A stretch of DNA of 64,000 nt. Origin: Streptomyces nigra (lineage in GTDB: Bacteria > Actinomycetota > Actinomycetes > Streptomycetales > Streptomycetaceae). The stretch spans positions 5,386,501 through 5,450,500 of the forward strand of contig NZ_CP029043.1 of assembly GCF_003074055.1 (NCBI RefSeq). The letters are read 5' to 3'. The notes under the pieces are model-generated. The model did no database searches. It saw only the letters and a program-made list of their open reading frames with translations, and was not told the DNA's origin. Positions 26,112 through 34,426 of this stretch are shown piece by piece. Each line of letters opens with the position of its first letter. The stretch's first letter is position 1. Both the position numbers and the translations under genes were made by a program.

Positions 26112-27213
26112 CCGCGGCAAGCCGCGCGGCGTCCCCAGCAGCGCCGCCGACAACCTGCTCCCCACCGGCTCGCGGCGCGCCTCCGGCCCCACGGGCGGCC
26201 GCAGCCGCGCCGAGCGCCGCAAACTCCAGCGCAAGGTCAAACGCCGCCGCAGGCGCTCCGCGATCAAGGAGATACCCCTCCTCGTCGGCGTCGCCGTCCT
26301 GATAGCGCTCGTCCTGAAGACCTTCCTCGTCCAGGCCTTCGTGATCCCGTCCGGCTCCATGGAGCAGACGATCCAGATCGGCGACCGCGTCCTCGTCGAC
26401 AAGCTCACCCCCTGGTTCGGCAACAAACCCGAACGCGGCGACGTCGTGGTCTTCAAGGACCCCGGCGGCTGGCTCAAGGGCGAGCAGACGACCGTGAAGA
26501 AAGAGGACCCCATTGTCGTCAAGCAGGTCAAGGAAGCCCTCACCTTCATCGGCCTGCTGCCCTCCGACGATGAGAAAGACCTGATCAAACGGGTCGTCGG
26601 TGTCGGTGGCGACCGCGTCAAATGCTGCGACGCACAGGGCCGCGTCACCGTCAACGGCGTGCCTCTGAACGAGGACTACCTGTACCCGGGCAACGCCCCC
26701 TCCAAGATCCAGTTCGACATCACCGTCCCCCAGGGCCGGCTCTGGGTCATGGGGGATCACCGGTCCAACTCCGCGGACTCCCGCGTCCACCAGGACCAGA
26801 AGTACGGCGGCACCGTCTCCGAGGACGAGGTCGTCGGACGCGCCAAGTGGATCGCCTGGCCCCTCGGGCACTGGACCAGCCTCGACGAGCCGAACACCTA
26901 CGCCTCCGTGGCCGACTCGGGCCCGGGGTCGACCGCGTCCCTCTCGCCGTCGCATAGGGTTGCCTCCGACGAATCGAACGGAACGCTCCAGCTCCCGAGC
27001 CCTGCGGAACTCCCGCTCGTTATGGGAGTGGTGGGCCTGCGCCGCGCATGGGGCAGGCAGCGGCACAGAGTAAGGAGTTGGCGTGGGGGATGTGGCGGTT
27101 GGCGCACGGTCCGGGCACGACGGCGAGGAGCACCGCGGACGTCCCGTGGGCGCAGCCGACCCGGCCGCGGACGGCGCCGTGACCTCCGGGGATGGACCCG
27201 GATCCGGCAATGA
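26104..27213 (+). CDS. sipX: type I signal peptidase (second, SipX position) with long C-terminal tail
   Basis: 369 residues as read. A basic N-terminus (KRRRRR near residue 50) and one transmembrane helix precede the catalytic serine in IPSGSMEQ, the lysine in LIKRVVGVGG and VMGDHRSNSADSR. The protease domain ends near residue 280. The last 50 residues are Arg/Gly-rich and overlap the sipY start by 131 bases in another frame. A short hydrophobic LPLVMGVVGL before that tail may be the remains of a C-terminal anchor. A TAA directly before the sipY ribosome site is in the +1 frame, so either the overlap is natural or a small indel extended the gene. Confidence 0.88.
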   Translation: MGNRGKPRGVPSSAADNLLPTGSRRASGPTGGRSRAERRKLQRKVKRRRRRSAIKEIPLLVGVAVLIALVLKTFLVQAFVIPSGSMEQTIQIGDRVLVDKLTPWFGNKPERGDVVVFKDPGGWLKGEQTTVKKEDPIVVKQVKEALTFIGLLPSDDEKDLIKRVVGVGGDRVKCCDAQGRVTVNGVPLNEDYLYPGNAPSKIQFDITVPQGRLWVMGDHRSNSADSRVHQDQKYGGTVSEDEVVGRAKWIAWPLGHWTSLDEPNTYASVADSGPGSTASLSPSHRVASDESNGTLQLPSPAELPLVMGVVGLRRAWGRQRHRVRSWRGGCGGWRTVRARRRGAPRTSRGRSRPGRGRRRDLRGWTRIRQ

Positions 27214-28048
27214 CGGCGGACGGTCGGGCGGAGAGCCCCCGACCGGCGGCCAGGGGTCGGGCGGGGCCGCCCCCGCGAAGAAGCAGCGTTCCTTCTGGAA
27301 GGAGCTGCCGATCCTGATCGGGATCGCGCTCGTCCTCGCGCTGCTCATCAAGACGTTCCTGGTGCAGGCGTTCTCGATCCCCTCCGACTCGATGCAGAAC
27401 ACCCTCCAGCAGGGTGACCGCGTCCTCGTCGACAAGCTCACCCCCTGGTTCGGCTCCGAGCCGGAGCGCGGCGAGGTCGTCGTGTTCCACGACCCCGACC
27501 AGTGGCTCGCGGGCCAGCCCGCCCCCGACCCGAACGCCCTGCAGACCTTCCTCAGCTGGATCGGCCTGATGCCGTCCTCCGAGGAGAAGGACCTGATCAA
27601 GCGGGTGATCGGCGTCGGCGGCGACACCGTCGAGTGCAAGGGCACCGGTCCGCTCACGGTCAACGGCAAGGCGCTGAACGAGCCCTACGTCTACCCGGGC
27701 AACACCTCGTGCAGCCAGGACGACCAGGGCGGCCAGTTCAAGGTGAAGATCCCCCAGGGCTTCATCTGGGTGATGGGCGACCACCGGCAGAACTCCCGGG
27801 ACTCGCGCTACAACCAGTCCGACAAGAACCACGGCATGGTCCCCGTCGACAAGGTCGTCGGCCGCGCCGTCGTCATCGCGTGGCCCATCAGCCGCTGGGA
27901 CAACCTGCCGGTTCCGGACACCTTCGACCAGGACCTGAGCGCGCGCTCCGCGGCCCCGGTCATCGCCCCGCCGAGCCTCGCGCTCGCGGGCGCGGTGCCG
28001 CTGGTGCTGTGGCGGCGGCAGCGGGCGAAGGCGTCGGAGACGCGCTGA
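27083..28048 (+). CDS. sipY: type I signal peptidase (third, SipY position)
   Basis: 321 residues. The GTG at 27083 is firmly supported by AAGGAG 6-7 bases upstream. A 70-residue Gly/Asp/Pro-rich cytoplasmic stretch precedes the transmembrane helix (LPILIGIALVLALLIKTFL). The catalytic Ser is in IPSDSMQN, the Lys in LIKRVIGVGG, and MGDHRQNSRDSR follows. It ends with a second hydrophobic helix (APPSLALAGAVPLVLW) and a basic tail, the C-terminal anchor typical of Streptomyces SPases. Its first 131 bases lie inside the sipX reading frame. Confidence 0.93.
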   Translation: MGDVAVGARSGHDGEEHRGRPVGAADPAADGAVTSGDGPGSGNDGGRSGGEPPTGGQGSGGAAPAKKQRSFWKELPILIGIALVLALLIKTFLVQAFSIPSDSMQNTLQQGDRVLVDKLTPWFGSEPERGEVVVFHDPDQWLAGQPAPDPNALQTFLSWIGLMPSSEEKDLIKRVIGVGGDTVECKGTGPLTVNGKALNEPYVYPGNTSCSQDDQGGQFKVKIPQGFIWVMGDHRQNSRDSRYNQSDKNHGMVPVDKVVGRAVVIAWPISRWDNLPVPDTFDQDLSARSAAPVIAPPSLALAGAVPLVLWRRQRAKASETR

Positions 28049-28220
28049 GGACGGGGCGTCTTGTCCGGTGGGTGGTGCCGTACTTCGCGTGGGCGCTTCA
28101 GGGGGCGCGCCGCGGAGTGCGGCATCGGCCGTTCCGTTTCGCACCCGCAGCTGGGGAGAGCTTTGCCCGGCCGCCGCTCCGGGCGCTCCTGAGGGGCTGC
28201 CCGGCGCCGGTACCGCCGGG

Positions 28221-28226
28221 TAGGGT
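28221..28226 (+). promoter_or_regulatory. -10 element before sipZ
   Basis: TAGGGT ends 8 bases before the sipZ ATG, and no Shine-Dalgarno sequence is present. This suggests a separate, leaderless or nearly leaderless sipZ transcript behind the 186-base gap after sipY. Confidence 0.45.
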
Positions 28227-28234
28227 GCGGGTCC

Positions 28235-29008
28235 ATGGGTGGCGAGAGCACGATACGAACGGCGCCGCGTGCCGGCGCGAGCAAGGGCCCGGCGGGCGGC
28301 CGGACCGGACAGGTGCTGTCCGGGCTGGCCGTGGCGCTGGGCCTGGCGCTGTTCCTCGGCGGCTTCGTCTGGGGAGCGATCGTGTACCGGCCCTACACCG
28401 TCCCCACCAGCTCGATGGCCCCCACGATCGACGCGGGCGCCCGCGTCCTCGCCCAGCGCATCGGCAGCGGCGACATCCACCGCGGTGACGTCGTCGTCTT
28501 CACCGACAAGACCTGGGTGAGCAACGCCCCCGTCGTCAAGCGCGTCGTCGCCGTCGGCGGCGACACCGTCGCCTGCTGCACCGACGGCAAGCTCACCGTC
28601 AACGGCAAGCGGATCGACGAGCCCTACCTGGCCGACGACGGCCTCGCCGAACTCCAGGACTTCCCGAGCGTGAAGGTCCCCGAAGGACGCCTCTTCCTCC
28701 TCGGCGACGAGCGCAGCGGCTCCCTCGACTCCACCGCCCACCTCACCGACGCCGCCCGCGGCACGGTCGCCCGCAGCGCCGTCTCGGCCCGCGTGGAAGC
28801 CGTCGTATGGCCCATGAACGGCATGCTGGAGCAGGCCACCGGCTTCGAGAAGCTCGGCCCGCTGTCCGCGCAGGGACCGCTGCGCACCATGGGCCTCATG
28901 ATCGTCGCCGGGGCGGTGCTCGTCCTGGGCGGCGGGGCCTACGGACCGGTCGCCAAACGGCTCGGGGGCCGTTCGCGCGGAGGAGCGGAGCCCGCGCGTG
29001 CCAGCTGA
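28235..29008 (+). CDS. sipZ: type I signal peptidase (fourth, SipZ position)
   Basis: 257 residues, the most divergent of the four. The N-terminal helix is LSGLAVALGLALFLGGFVW. The catalytic serine is in VPTSSMAPT, the lysine in VVKRVVAVGG, and LGDERSGSLDS replaces the usual GDHR...DSR box (Glu for His). A C-terminal transmembrane helix (MGLMIVAGAVLVLGGGAY) is followed by a basic tail. Its end overlaps the GTG of the NUDIX gene by 11 bases. Confidence 0.92.
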   Translation: MGGESTIRTAPRAGASKGPAGGRTGQVLSGLAVALGLALFLGGFVWGAIVYRPYTVPTSSMAPTIDAGARVLAQRIGSGDIHRGDVVVFTDKTWVSNAPVVKRVVAVGGDTVACCTDGKLTVNGKRIDEPYLADDGLAELQDFPSVKVPEGRLFLLGDERSGSLDSTAHLTDAARGTVARSAVSARVEAVVWPMNGMLEQATGFEKLGPLSAQGPLRTMGLMIVAGAVLVLGGGAYGPVAKRLGGRSRGGAEPARAS

Positions 29009-29529
29009 GGCCGACGGCCAGTACGAGGCCGGGGACGAGGCCGGCGCCGGGGTCCGCAGGGTGGCCCGGGTCGTGCTGCTCGACCCCGAGGACCGCATCC
29101 TGCTGCTCCACGGCCACGAACCGGAGGACCCCTCCGACGACTGGTGGTTCACCCCCGGGCGGGGGAGTCGAGGGCGACGAGACGCGCGAAGAGGCCGCAC
29201 TGCGGGAACTCGCGGAGGAGACCGGCATCACGGACGCCGACCTCGGCCCGGTGCTGTGGCGGCGCCGGTGCTCGTTCCCGTTCGCGGGCCGCCGCTGGGA
29301 CCAGGACGAGTGGTACTACCTGGCCCGTACGACCCAGACGGCGATCAAGGCACTGGCCCTCACCGAGCTGGAGCGGCGCAGCGTGGCCGGAGCACGCTGG
29401 TGGACGTGTCGGGAACTCACCCGGGCACATGAGACGGTGTATCCGACCAGACTCGCCGAGCTGCTGCGCAGGCTGCTCGACGAAGGTCCCCCGGCCGGGC
29501 CCGTGACCCTCGACACCGAAATTGTCTAG
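28998..29529 (+). pseudogene. NUDIX hydrolase gene with a single-base frameshift
   Basis: Reading from the GTG at 28998 gives a good NUDIX N-terminus (GVRRVARVVLLDPEDRILLLHGHE...DDWWFTP), then nonsense after about 29155. The next frame resumes exactly with GGGVEGDETREEAALRELAEETGI, a perfect Nudix box (Gx5Ex7REUxEExGU), and runs to the stop at 29529. The break lies in ACCCCCGGGCGGGGG near 29152-29165; removing one C (or G) restores a 176-residue protein. It is either a true frameshift or a sequencing error in a homopolymer run. The intact protein would hydrolyse nucleoside diphosphates linked to another moiety. It is coupled to sipZ by overlap. Confidence 0.8.
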
Positions 29530-29585
29530 GGGCCGACGGGACTGGCGCACAATGGGGGGATCGCACGGCTGAAGGGGAACATGCC

Positions 29586-29894
29586 ATGAGCGCCGAGGAC
29601 CTCGAGAAGTACGAGACCGAGATGGAGCTGAAGCTCTATCGGGAGTACCGCGATGTCGTCGGTCTGTTCAAGTACGTGATCGAGACCGAGCGGCGCTTCT
29701 ACCTGACCAACGACTACGAGATGCAGGTGCACTCGGTCCAGGGTGAAGTGTTCTTCGAGGTGTCCATGGCGGATGCCTGGGTCTGGGACATGTACCGGCC
29801 GGCCCGTTTCGTGAAGCAGGTCCGTGTGCTCACGTTCAAGGACGTGAACATCGAGGAGCTGAACAAGAGCGACCTCGAGCTGCCGAGCGGGTGA
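29586..29894 (+). CDS. DUF2469 protein
   Basis: A 102-residue, acidic, very highly conserved actinobacterial protein of unknown function (MSAEDLEKYETEMELKLYRE, then DVVGLFKYVIETERRFYL). It has no signal peptide, membrane segment or known motif. It sits between the NUDIX and yraN-type genes in the usual order. The ATG at 29586 has an upstream AAGGGGAA ribosome site. Confidence 0.9.
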   Translation: MSAEDLEKYETEMELKLYREYRDVVGLFKYVIETERRFYLTNDYEMQVHSVQGEVFFEVSMADAWVWDMYRPARFVKQVRVLTFKDVNIEELNKSDLELPSG

Positions 29895-29974
29895 CGTCGA
29901 CGCACCTCCAGGCGGGCGCGGTCGCCCGGGTGTTCTTGCCCAACCGGTGGAGTTCACCCGCACGGGTGACGGAG

Positions 29975-29983
29975 TTGTCCACA
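29975..29983 (+). promoter_or_regulatory. single DnaA box (TTGTCCACA)
   Basis: An exact match to the 9-mer TTGTCCACA preferred by Streptomyces DnaA, in the 163-base gap before the yraN-type gene. One isolated box may be chance or a DnaA titration or regulation site. Confidence 0.35.
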
Positions 29984-30057
29984 GCCCCGCAGTCGTCCAC
30001 CAAGATCCAATAGCGCGGTCAAGCAGGTTCATCGTTGGCGCCGGAGGTGGTGCCGAC

Positions 30058-30420
30058 ATGAACGCACGCAACGCACTCGGCAAGTACGGCGAGGATCTCG
30101 CCGCGAGGCGGCTGACCGAAGCCGGAATGACCGTCATCGGACGCAACTGGCGCAGCGGCAGGACCGGAGAGATCGACATCGTCGCCCGCGACGGCGACGT
30201 ACTCGTCGTCTGCGAGGTGAAGACCCGCAGGGCCGGCGGCTTCGAGCACCCCATGGCCGCCGTCGGCCCCGACAAGGCCCGACGTCTGCGCGGCCTCGCC
30301 GAACGCTGGATCCACACACACGGCGGAGCCCCACCCGGAGGCGTCCGCATCGACCTCGTCGGCATCGTCCTGCCCGACCGCGGCGCCCCCGTCGTCGAGC
30401 ACGCGCGAGGGGTGGCCTGA
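30058..30420 (+). CDS. YraN family (UPF0102) endonuclease-like protein
   Basis: 120 residues with the restriction-endonuclease-like core: NALGKYGEDLAARRL, then GEIDIVARDGDVLVVCEVKTR, which supplies E...D and E-x-K metal-ligand positions (E in GEID, EVK). It is usually found with comM and dprA in a DNA uptake and processing cluster, as here. The biochemical role is not settled. The start is the ATG at 30058 with a GGAGGTGG ribosome site; the next gene starts 1 base after its stop. Confidence 0.88.
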   Translation: MNARNALGKYGEDLAARRLTEAGMTVIGRNWRSGRTGEIDIVARDGDVLVVCEVKTRRAGGFEHPMAAVGPDKARRLRGLAERWIHTHGGAPPGGVRIDLVGIVLPDRGAPVVEHARGVA

Positions 30421-30421
30421 C

Positions 30422-32047
30422 ATGGGATTCGCACGCACCTGCTCCGTCGCACTCGTCGGCGTCGAAGGAGTCGTCGTCGAGGTCCAGGCCGACCTCGAAC
30501 CCGGCGTCGCCGCCTTCACCCTCGTCGGACTCCCCGACAAGAGCCTCACCGAGAGCCGCGACCGCGTACGGGCCGCCGTCGTCAACTCCGGAGGCGAATG
30601 GCCGCAGAAAAAACTCACCGTGGGACTCAGCCCGGCATCCGTCCCCAAAGCCGGCAGCGGCTTCGACCTCGCCGTCGCCTGCGCCGTCCTCGGCGCCGCC
30701 GAACGCATCGACCCCCGCGTCCTCGCCGACATCGTCATGATCGGCGAACTCGGACTGGACGGCCGGGTGCGCCCCGTCCGGGGCATCCTCCCCGCCGTCC
30801 TCGCCGCCGCCGACGCCGGATACGAACAGGTCGTCGTGCCCGAATGCGCCGCCGCCGAGGCCTCCCTCGTGCCCGGCGTCTCCGTCCTCGGCGTCCGCAG
30901 CCTGCGACAGCTGATCGCCGTCCTCGCCGACGAACCCGTCCCCGACGAGGAACCCGACGACCACGGCCGCCCCGACCCCCTGCTCGCAGGACTGCGCATG
31001 CCCGGCACCGGCGCCGCCACCGGCATGCAGAAGCTGGGCGCCACCGCCGGTGAGCACGGACACGACCTCGCCGACGTCGTCGGACAGACCTCCGCACGCA
31101 CCGCCGTCGAGGTCGCCGCCGCCGGGGGCCACCACCTCTTCCTCGAAGGCCCACCCGGCGCCGGAAAAACCATGCTCGCGGAGCGGCTCCCCACCATCCT
31201 CCCGCCCCTCGGCAGGCAGGAATCCCTCGAAGTCACCGCCGTGCACTCGATCGCCGGACTCCTGCCCTCGGGCAAACCCCTCATCGACACCGCCCCCTAC
31301 TGCGCCCCGCACCACTCGGCCACCATGCAGGCCCTCGTCGGCGGCGGACCCGGCTTCGCCCGCCCCGGCGCGGTGTCCCTCGCTCACCGAGGCGTGCTCT
31401 TTCTGGATGAAACGCCCGAATTCAGCGGCCGGGCACTCGACGCCCTCCGCCAGCCCCTCGAAGCCGGGCACGTCGTCATCGCGCGCAGCGCCGGCGTCGT
31501 CCGCTTCCCGGCGAAGTTCCTCATGGTCCTCGCCGCCAACCCCTGCCCCTGCGGCCGCTTCTCCCGCACGGACGACCGGTGCGAATGCCCGCCCTCCGCC
31601 ATCCGCCGCTACCAGGCCCGGCTGTCCGGACCCCTGCTCGACCGCGTCGACCTCCGCGTCGAGGTCGACCGCGTCACCCGGGCCCAGCTCACCGAACGCG
31701 GCGCCCGCGGGGAATCCACCACCACCGTCGCCGAACGGGTACGCGCCGCCCGCGAACGCGCCGCGGCCCGCCTCGCCGGCACCCCCTGGCGGACCAACAG
31801 CGAGATCCCCGGCCGCGAGCTCCGCAGCCGCTGGCACGCCAGGAGCGGCGCCATGGACGAAGCGGAACGGAACCTGGAGCGCGGCGTCCTCACCGCCCGC
31901 GGCCTCGACCGCGTCCTGCGCGTCGCCTGGACCGTCGCCGACCTCGTCGGCCACGACCGGCCCGACGCCACCGACGTCGCCCTCGCCCTCCAACTGCGCA
32001 CCGGAGTCCCCCGCGGGGTCCCCACGGCCATCGGAGCCCTGACGTGA
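30422..32047 (+). CDS. comM: Mg-chelatase-like AAA ATPase, YifB/ComM family
   Basis: 541 residues. The N-terminal Lon-substrate-like domain (about 1-170) has VEVQADLEPGVAAFTLVGLPD and PKAGSGFDLAVA. The AAA domain has Walker A EGPPGAGKTM starting at residue 242, Walker B LFLDE and an arginine-rich sensor region. The C-terminal domain carries the four-Cys cluster NPCPCG...RCECP within the AAA insert. ComM is a hexameric helicase that aids branch migration during natural transformation in Gram-negatives; its role in Streptomyces is unproven. The TGA overlaps the dprA GTG by 3 bases. Confidence 0.92.
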   Translation: MGFARTCSVALVGVEGVVVEVQADLEPGVAAFTLVGLPDKSLTESRDRVRAAVVNSGGEWPQKKLTVGLSPASVPKAGSGFDLAVACAVLGAAERIDPRVLADIVMIGELGLDGRVRPVRGILPAVLAAADAGYEQVVVPECAAAEASLVPGVSVLGVRSLRQLIAVLADEPVPDEEPDDHGRPDPLLAGLRMPGTGAATGMQKLGATAGEHGHDLADVVGQTSARTAVEVAAAGGHHLFLEGPPGAGKTMLAERLPTILPPLGRQESLEVTAVHSIAGLLPSGKPLIDTAPYCAPHHSATMQALVGGGPGFARPGAVSLAHRGVLFLDETPEFSGRALDALRQPLEAGHVVIARSAGVVRFPAKFLMVLAANPCPCGRFSRTDDRCECPPSAIRRYQARLSGPLLDRVDLRVEVDRVTRAQLTERGARGESTTTVAERVRAARERAAARLAGTPWRTNSEIPGRELRSRWHARSGAMDEAERNLERGVLTARGLDRVLRVAWTVADLVGHDRPDATDVALALQLRTGVPRGVPTAIGALT

Positions 32048-33213
32048 CCGGCACCGGGTCCCTCGGGGACGGGGAGGCACTGCTCGACCGGGTCTTCCTC
32101 AGCCAGGTCCTCGAACCCGGTGACGAGACCGCCGGGCGCTGGGTGCGCGAGTACGGCCCGGCGACGGTCGTACGCAGGCTGCGCGACGACACGAAGCCAC
32201 CCCTGCCGGGCGTCGGACCCAAACGCTGGGAAGGGCTACGCGCCCGGGCGGAGCGCGCCGACCCCGCCCGGGACCTCGCCGTCGCACAGGACGCCGGGAT
32301 GCGGTTCCTCAGCCCCGGGGACGCCGAGTGGCCCCGACAGCTCGACGACCTCGGCGACGCACGGCCCCTCGGACTGTGGGTGCGCGGCCCGGCCGACCTG
32401 CGCATGTGGGCCCTGCACTCCGTCGCCGTCGTCGGAGCGCGCGCCTGCACCGAATACGGCGCGCACATGGCCGCCACCGTCGCCGGCTCCCTCGCCGAAA
32501 AGGGCTGGGTCGTCGTCTCCGGCGGCGCCTACGGAGTCGACGGCGCAGCCCACCGCGGCGCCCTCGGCGCCGGCGGAGCCACCGTCGCCGTCCTCGCCTG
32601 CGGCGTCGACCGGCCCTACCCGCGCGGCCACACCCAGCTCATCAACCGCATCGCCGACCAGGGGCTGGTCGTCGGAGAACTGCCGCCGGGGGAGCACCCC
32701 ACCCCCAGCAGATTCATCGTGCGCAACCGCGTGATCGCCGCCCTCACCCGGGGCACCGTCGTCGTGGAGGCCGCCCACCGCAGCGGCTCCCTGGCCACCG
32801 TACGGGCCGCCCGGCGCCTCGGCCGGCACACCATGGGCGTACCCGGCCCCGCCACCAGCGCCCTCTCCGCAGGCGTGCACGAACTGCTGCGGCAGGACGC
32901 CGTCCTCGTCACCGACGCCGCCGAGATCATCGAACTCGTCGGAGACATGGGGGAACTGGCCCCCGAGCGACGCGGACCCGTCCTGCCCCGCGACCTCCTC
33001 CAGCCCGGAGCCCGGGCCGTCCTCGCCGCACTGCCCGGACAGCGCGCCGCCAGGGCCGACGAGATCGCCCGAGCAGCGCAGACCGCGGAGGACGACGCCG
33101 TCGCGAGACTGTACGAACTCCGCTCACTCGGCTGGGTCGAACGACATGGCGACGGCTGGAAGTTGACACGCCAGGCGATGATGACCGCCCGCACCCGCCG
33201 AAGTCCATGCTGA
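32044..33213 (+). CDS. dprA: DNA processing protein DprA
   Basis: 389 residues from the overlapping GTG at 32044. A helical N-terminal HhH-like region precedes the Rossmann fold with SVAVVGARACTEYG, VVVSGGAYGVDGAAHRGAL, DRPYPRGH and PTPSRFIVRNRVIAALT, all typical. The C-terminal winged-helix domain (about 325-380) ends in LRSLGWVERHGDGWKLT. In competent bacteria it loads RecA on incoming single strands. In Streptomyces it may serve conjugation or repair. It is the last gene of the yraN-comM-dprA unit. Confidence 0.93.
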   Translation: MTGTGSLGDGEALLDRVFLSQVLEPGDETAGRWVREYGPATVVRRLRDDTKPPLPGVGPKRWEGLRARAERADPARDLAVAQDAGMRFLSPGDAEWPRQLDDLGDARPLGLWVRGPADLRMWALHSVAVVGARACTEYGAHMAATVAGSLAEKGWVVVSGGAYGVDGAAHRGALGAGGATVAVLACGVDRPYPRGHTQLINRIADQGLVVGELPPGEHPTPSRFIVRNRVIAALTRGTVVVEAAHRSGSLATVRAARRLGRHTMGVPGPATSALSAGVHELLRQDAVLVTDAAEIIELVGDMGELAPERRGPVLPRDLLQPGARAVLAALPGQRAARADEIARAAQTAEDDAVARLYELRSLGWVERHGDGWKLTRQAMMTARTRRSPC

Positions 33214-33261
33214 CCGAGCGTGTTCGGCCGTACGGGGGAACACGGACGCCCTTGAGAATTC

Positions 33262-33273
33262 CCCCAGTTGGGG
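33262..33273. promoter_or_regulatory. CCCCA-n2-TGGGG palindrome upstream of whiG
   Basis: A perfect 5-bp inverted repeat with a two-base centre, 11 bases before the BldD-like site. It is a candidate operator in the 300-base dprA-whiG gap, in which no gene is seen. Confidence 0.3.
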
Positions 33274-33284
33274 TGTTCGTGTGA

Positions 33285-33297
33285 TCACGTAGAGCAA
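33285..33297 (+). promoter_or_regulatory. BldD-box-like sequence upstream of whiG
   Basis: TCACGTAGAGCAA matches the BldD consensus TnACnCwGAGTnA at all but two fixed positions (T for C at 6, C for T at 11). BldD is known to repress whiG in S. coelicolor, so a site is expected here. It lies about 215 bases before the whiG ATG. Confidence 0.45.
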
Positions 33298-33513
33298 CCG
33301 CCGTGCCCCTGCGGGGCGTCCAGCGGAACGTATCTGCGTACCCTTCGGGCTCCGCCCTTCGCGCACCGCGACACGTCAGTCACGCTACGCTCACGGAGTT
33401 CCGGCTCCGGCCGGCCCCCACGACACGGAAAGCGAGCACGGCGACCACGACGACCTCCAGACCGACGGCTCCCCAGGCACCCCGCTTCACGGCAGAACGG
33501 CACTAGGCAACGA

Positions 33514-34356
33514 ATGCCCCAGCACACCTCCGGGTCCGACCGGGCGGCGATCCCCCCAGCCGCCCGTGACGGTGGCAGCGCGCGGCCGCCCGCTCCCTCG
33601 ACACTCGACGAGCTGTGGCGGTCGTACAAGGCGACGGGGGACGAGCGGCTGCGCGAACAGCTGATCCTGCACTACTCGCCCCTCGTCAAATACGTGGCGG
33701 GCCGGGTGAGCGTCGGCCTGCCGCCCAACGTCGAGCAGGCCGACTTCGTGTCGTCCGGGGTGTTCGGACTGATCGACGCGATCGAGAAGTTCGACATCGA
33801 CCGGGAGATCAAGTTCGAGACGTACGCGATCACCCGGATCCGCGGCGCGATGATCGACGAACTCCGGGCGCTGGACTGGATCCCACGCTCCGTCCGGCAG
33901 AAGGCACGCAACGTCGAGCGGGCCTACGCCACCCTGGAGGCCCGGCTGCGCCGGACACCGACCGAGTCCGAGGTCGCCGCCGAGATGGGCATCGCGGTCG
34001 AGGAACTCCACGCGGTGTTCAGCCAGTTGTCGCTGGCCAACGTGGTCGCCCTGGAGGAGCTGCTGCACGTCGGCGCCGAAGGCGGCGACGGACTCAGCGT
34101 GATGGACACGCTGGAGGACACCACCGCCGACAACCCCGTCGAAGTCGCCGAGGACCGGGAACTGCGGAGATTCCTCGCCCGGGCGATCAACACACTGCCC
34201 GAACGCGAGAAGACCGTCGTCACGCTGTACTACTACGAAGGCCTCACCCTCGCCGAGATCGGCAACGTCCTCGGCGTCACCGAGAGCCGGGTCAGCCAGA
34301 TCCACACCAAGTCCGTACTCCAGCTCCGGGCGAAGCTGGCCGGCTTCGGTCGTTGA
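33514..34356 (+). CDS. whiG: sporulation sigma factor WhiG
   Basis: A 280-residue FliA/WhiG-type sigma factor that starts sporulation septation in aerial hyphae. Region 2 (LILHYSPLVKYVAGRVSVGLP, FGLIDAIEKFD, FETYAITRIRGAMIDELRALDWIPRSVR) and regions 3 and 4 (TPTESEVAAEMGIAVEEL, LPEREKTVVTLYYYEGLTLAEIG...VTESRVSQIHTK) are complete. Length and start match the S. coelicolor protein. In Streptomyces an anti-sigma factor (RsiG) holds it inactive with cyclic di-GMP; rsiG is not in the window. The upstream gap carries a BldD-like site. Confidence 0.97.
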   Translation: MPQHTSGSDRAAIPPAARDGGSARPPAPSTLDELWRSYKATGDERLREQLILHYSPLVKYVAGRVSVGLPPNVEQADFVSSGVFGLIDAIEKFDIDREIKFETYAITRIRGAMIDELRALDWIPRSVRQKARNVERAYATLEARLRRTPTESEVAAEMGIAVEELHAVFSQLSLANVVALEELLHVGAEGGDGLSVMDTLEDTTADNPVEVAEDRELRRFLARAINTLPEREKTVVTLYYYEGLTLAEIGNVLGVTESRVSQIHTKSVLQLRAKLAGFGR

Positions 34357-34414
34357 CCTGGCCCGACGACAGTGGTGTTCGGCGCAGACACTCCCGTCCG
34401 GCGAGCGGCCTCCG

Positions 34415-34420
34415 TACAGT
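34415..34420 (+). promoter_or_regulatory. -10 element of a probably leaderless TetR transcript
   Basis: TACAGT ends 6 bases before the GTG at 34427, and there is no ribosome site. A clear -35 is missing. Confidence 0.45.
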
Positions 34421-34426
34421 GGACGG

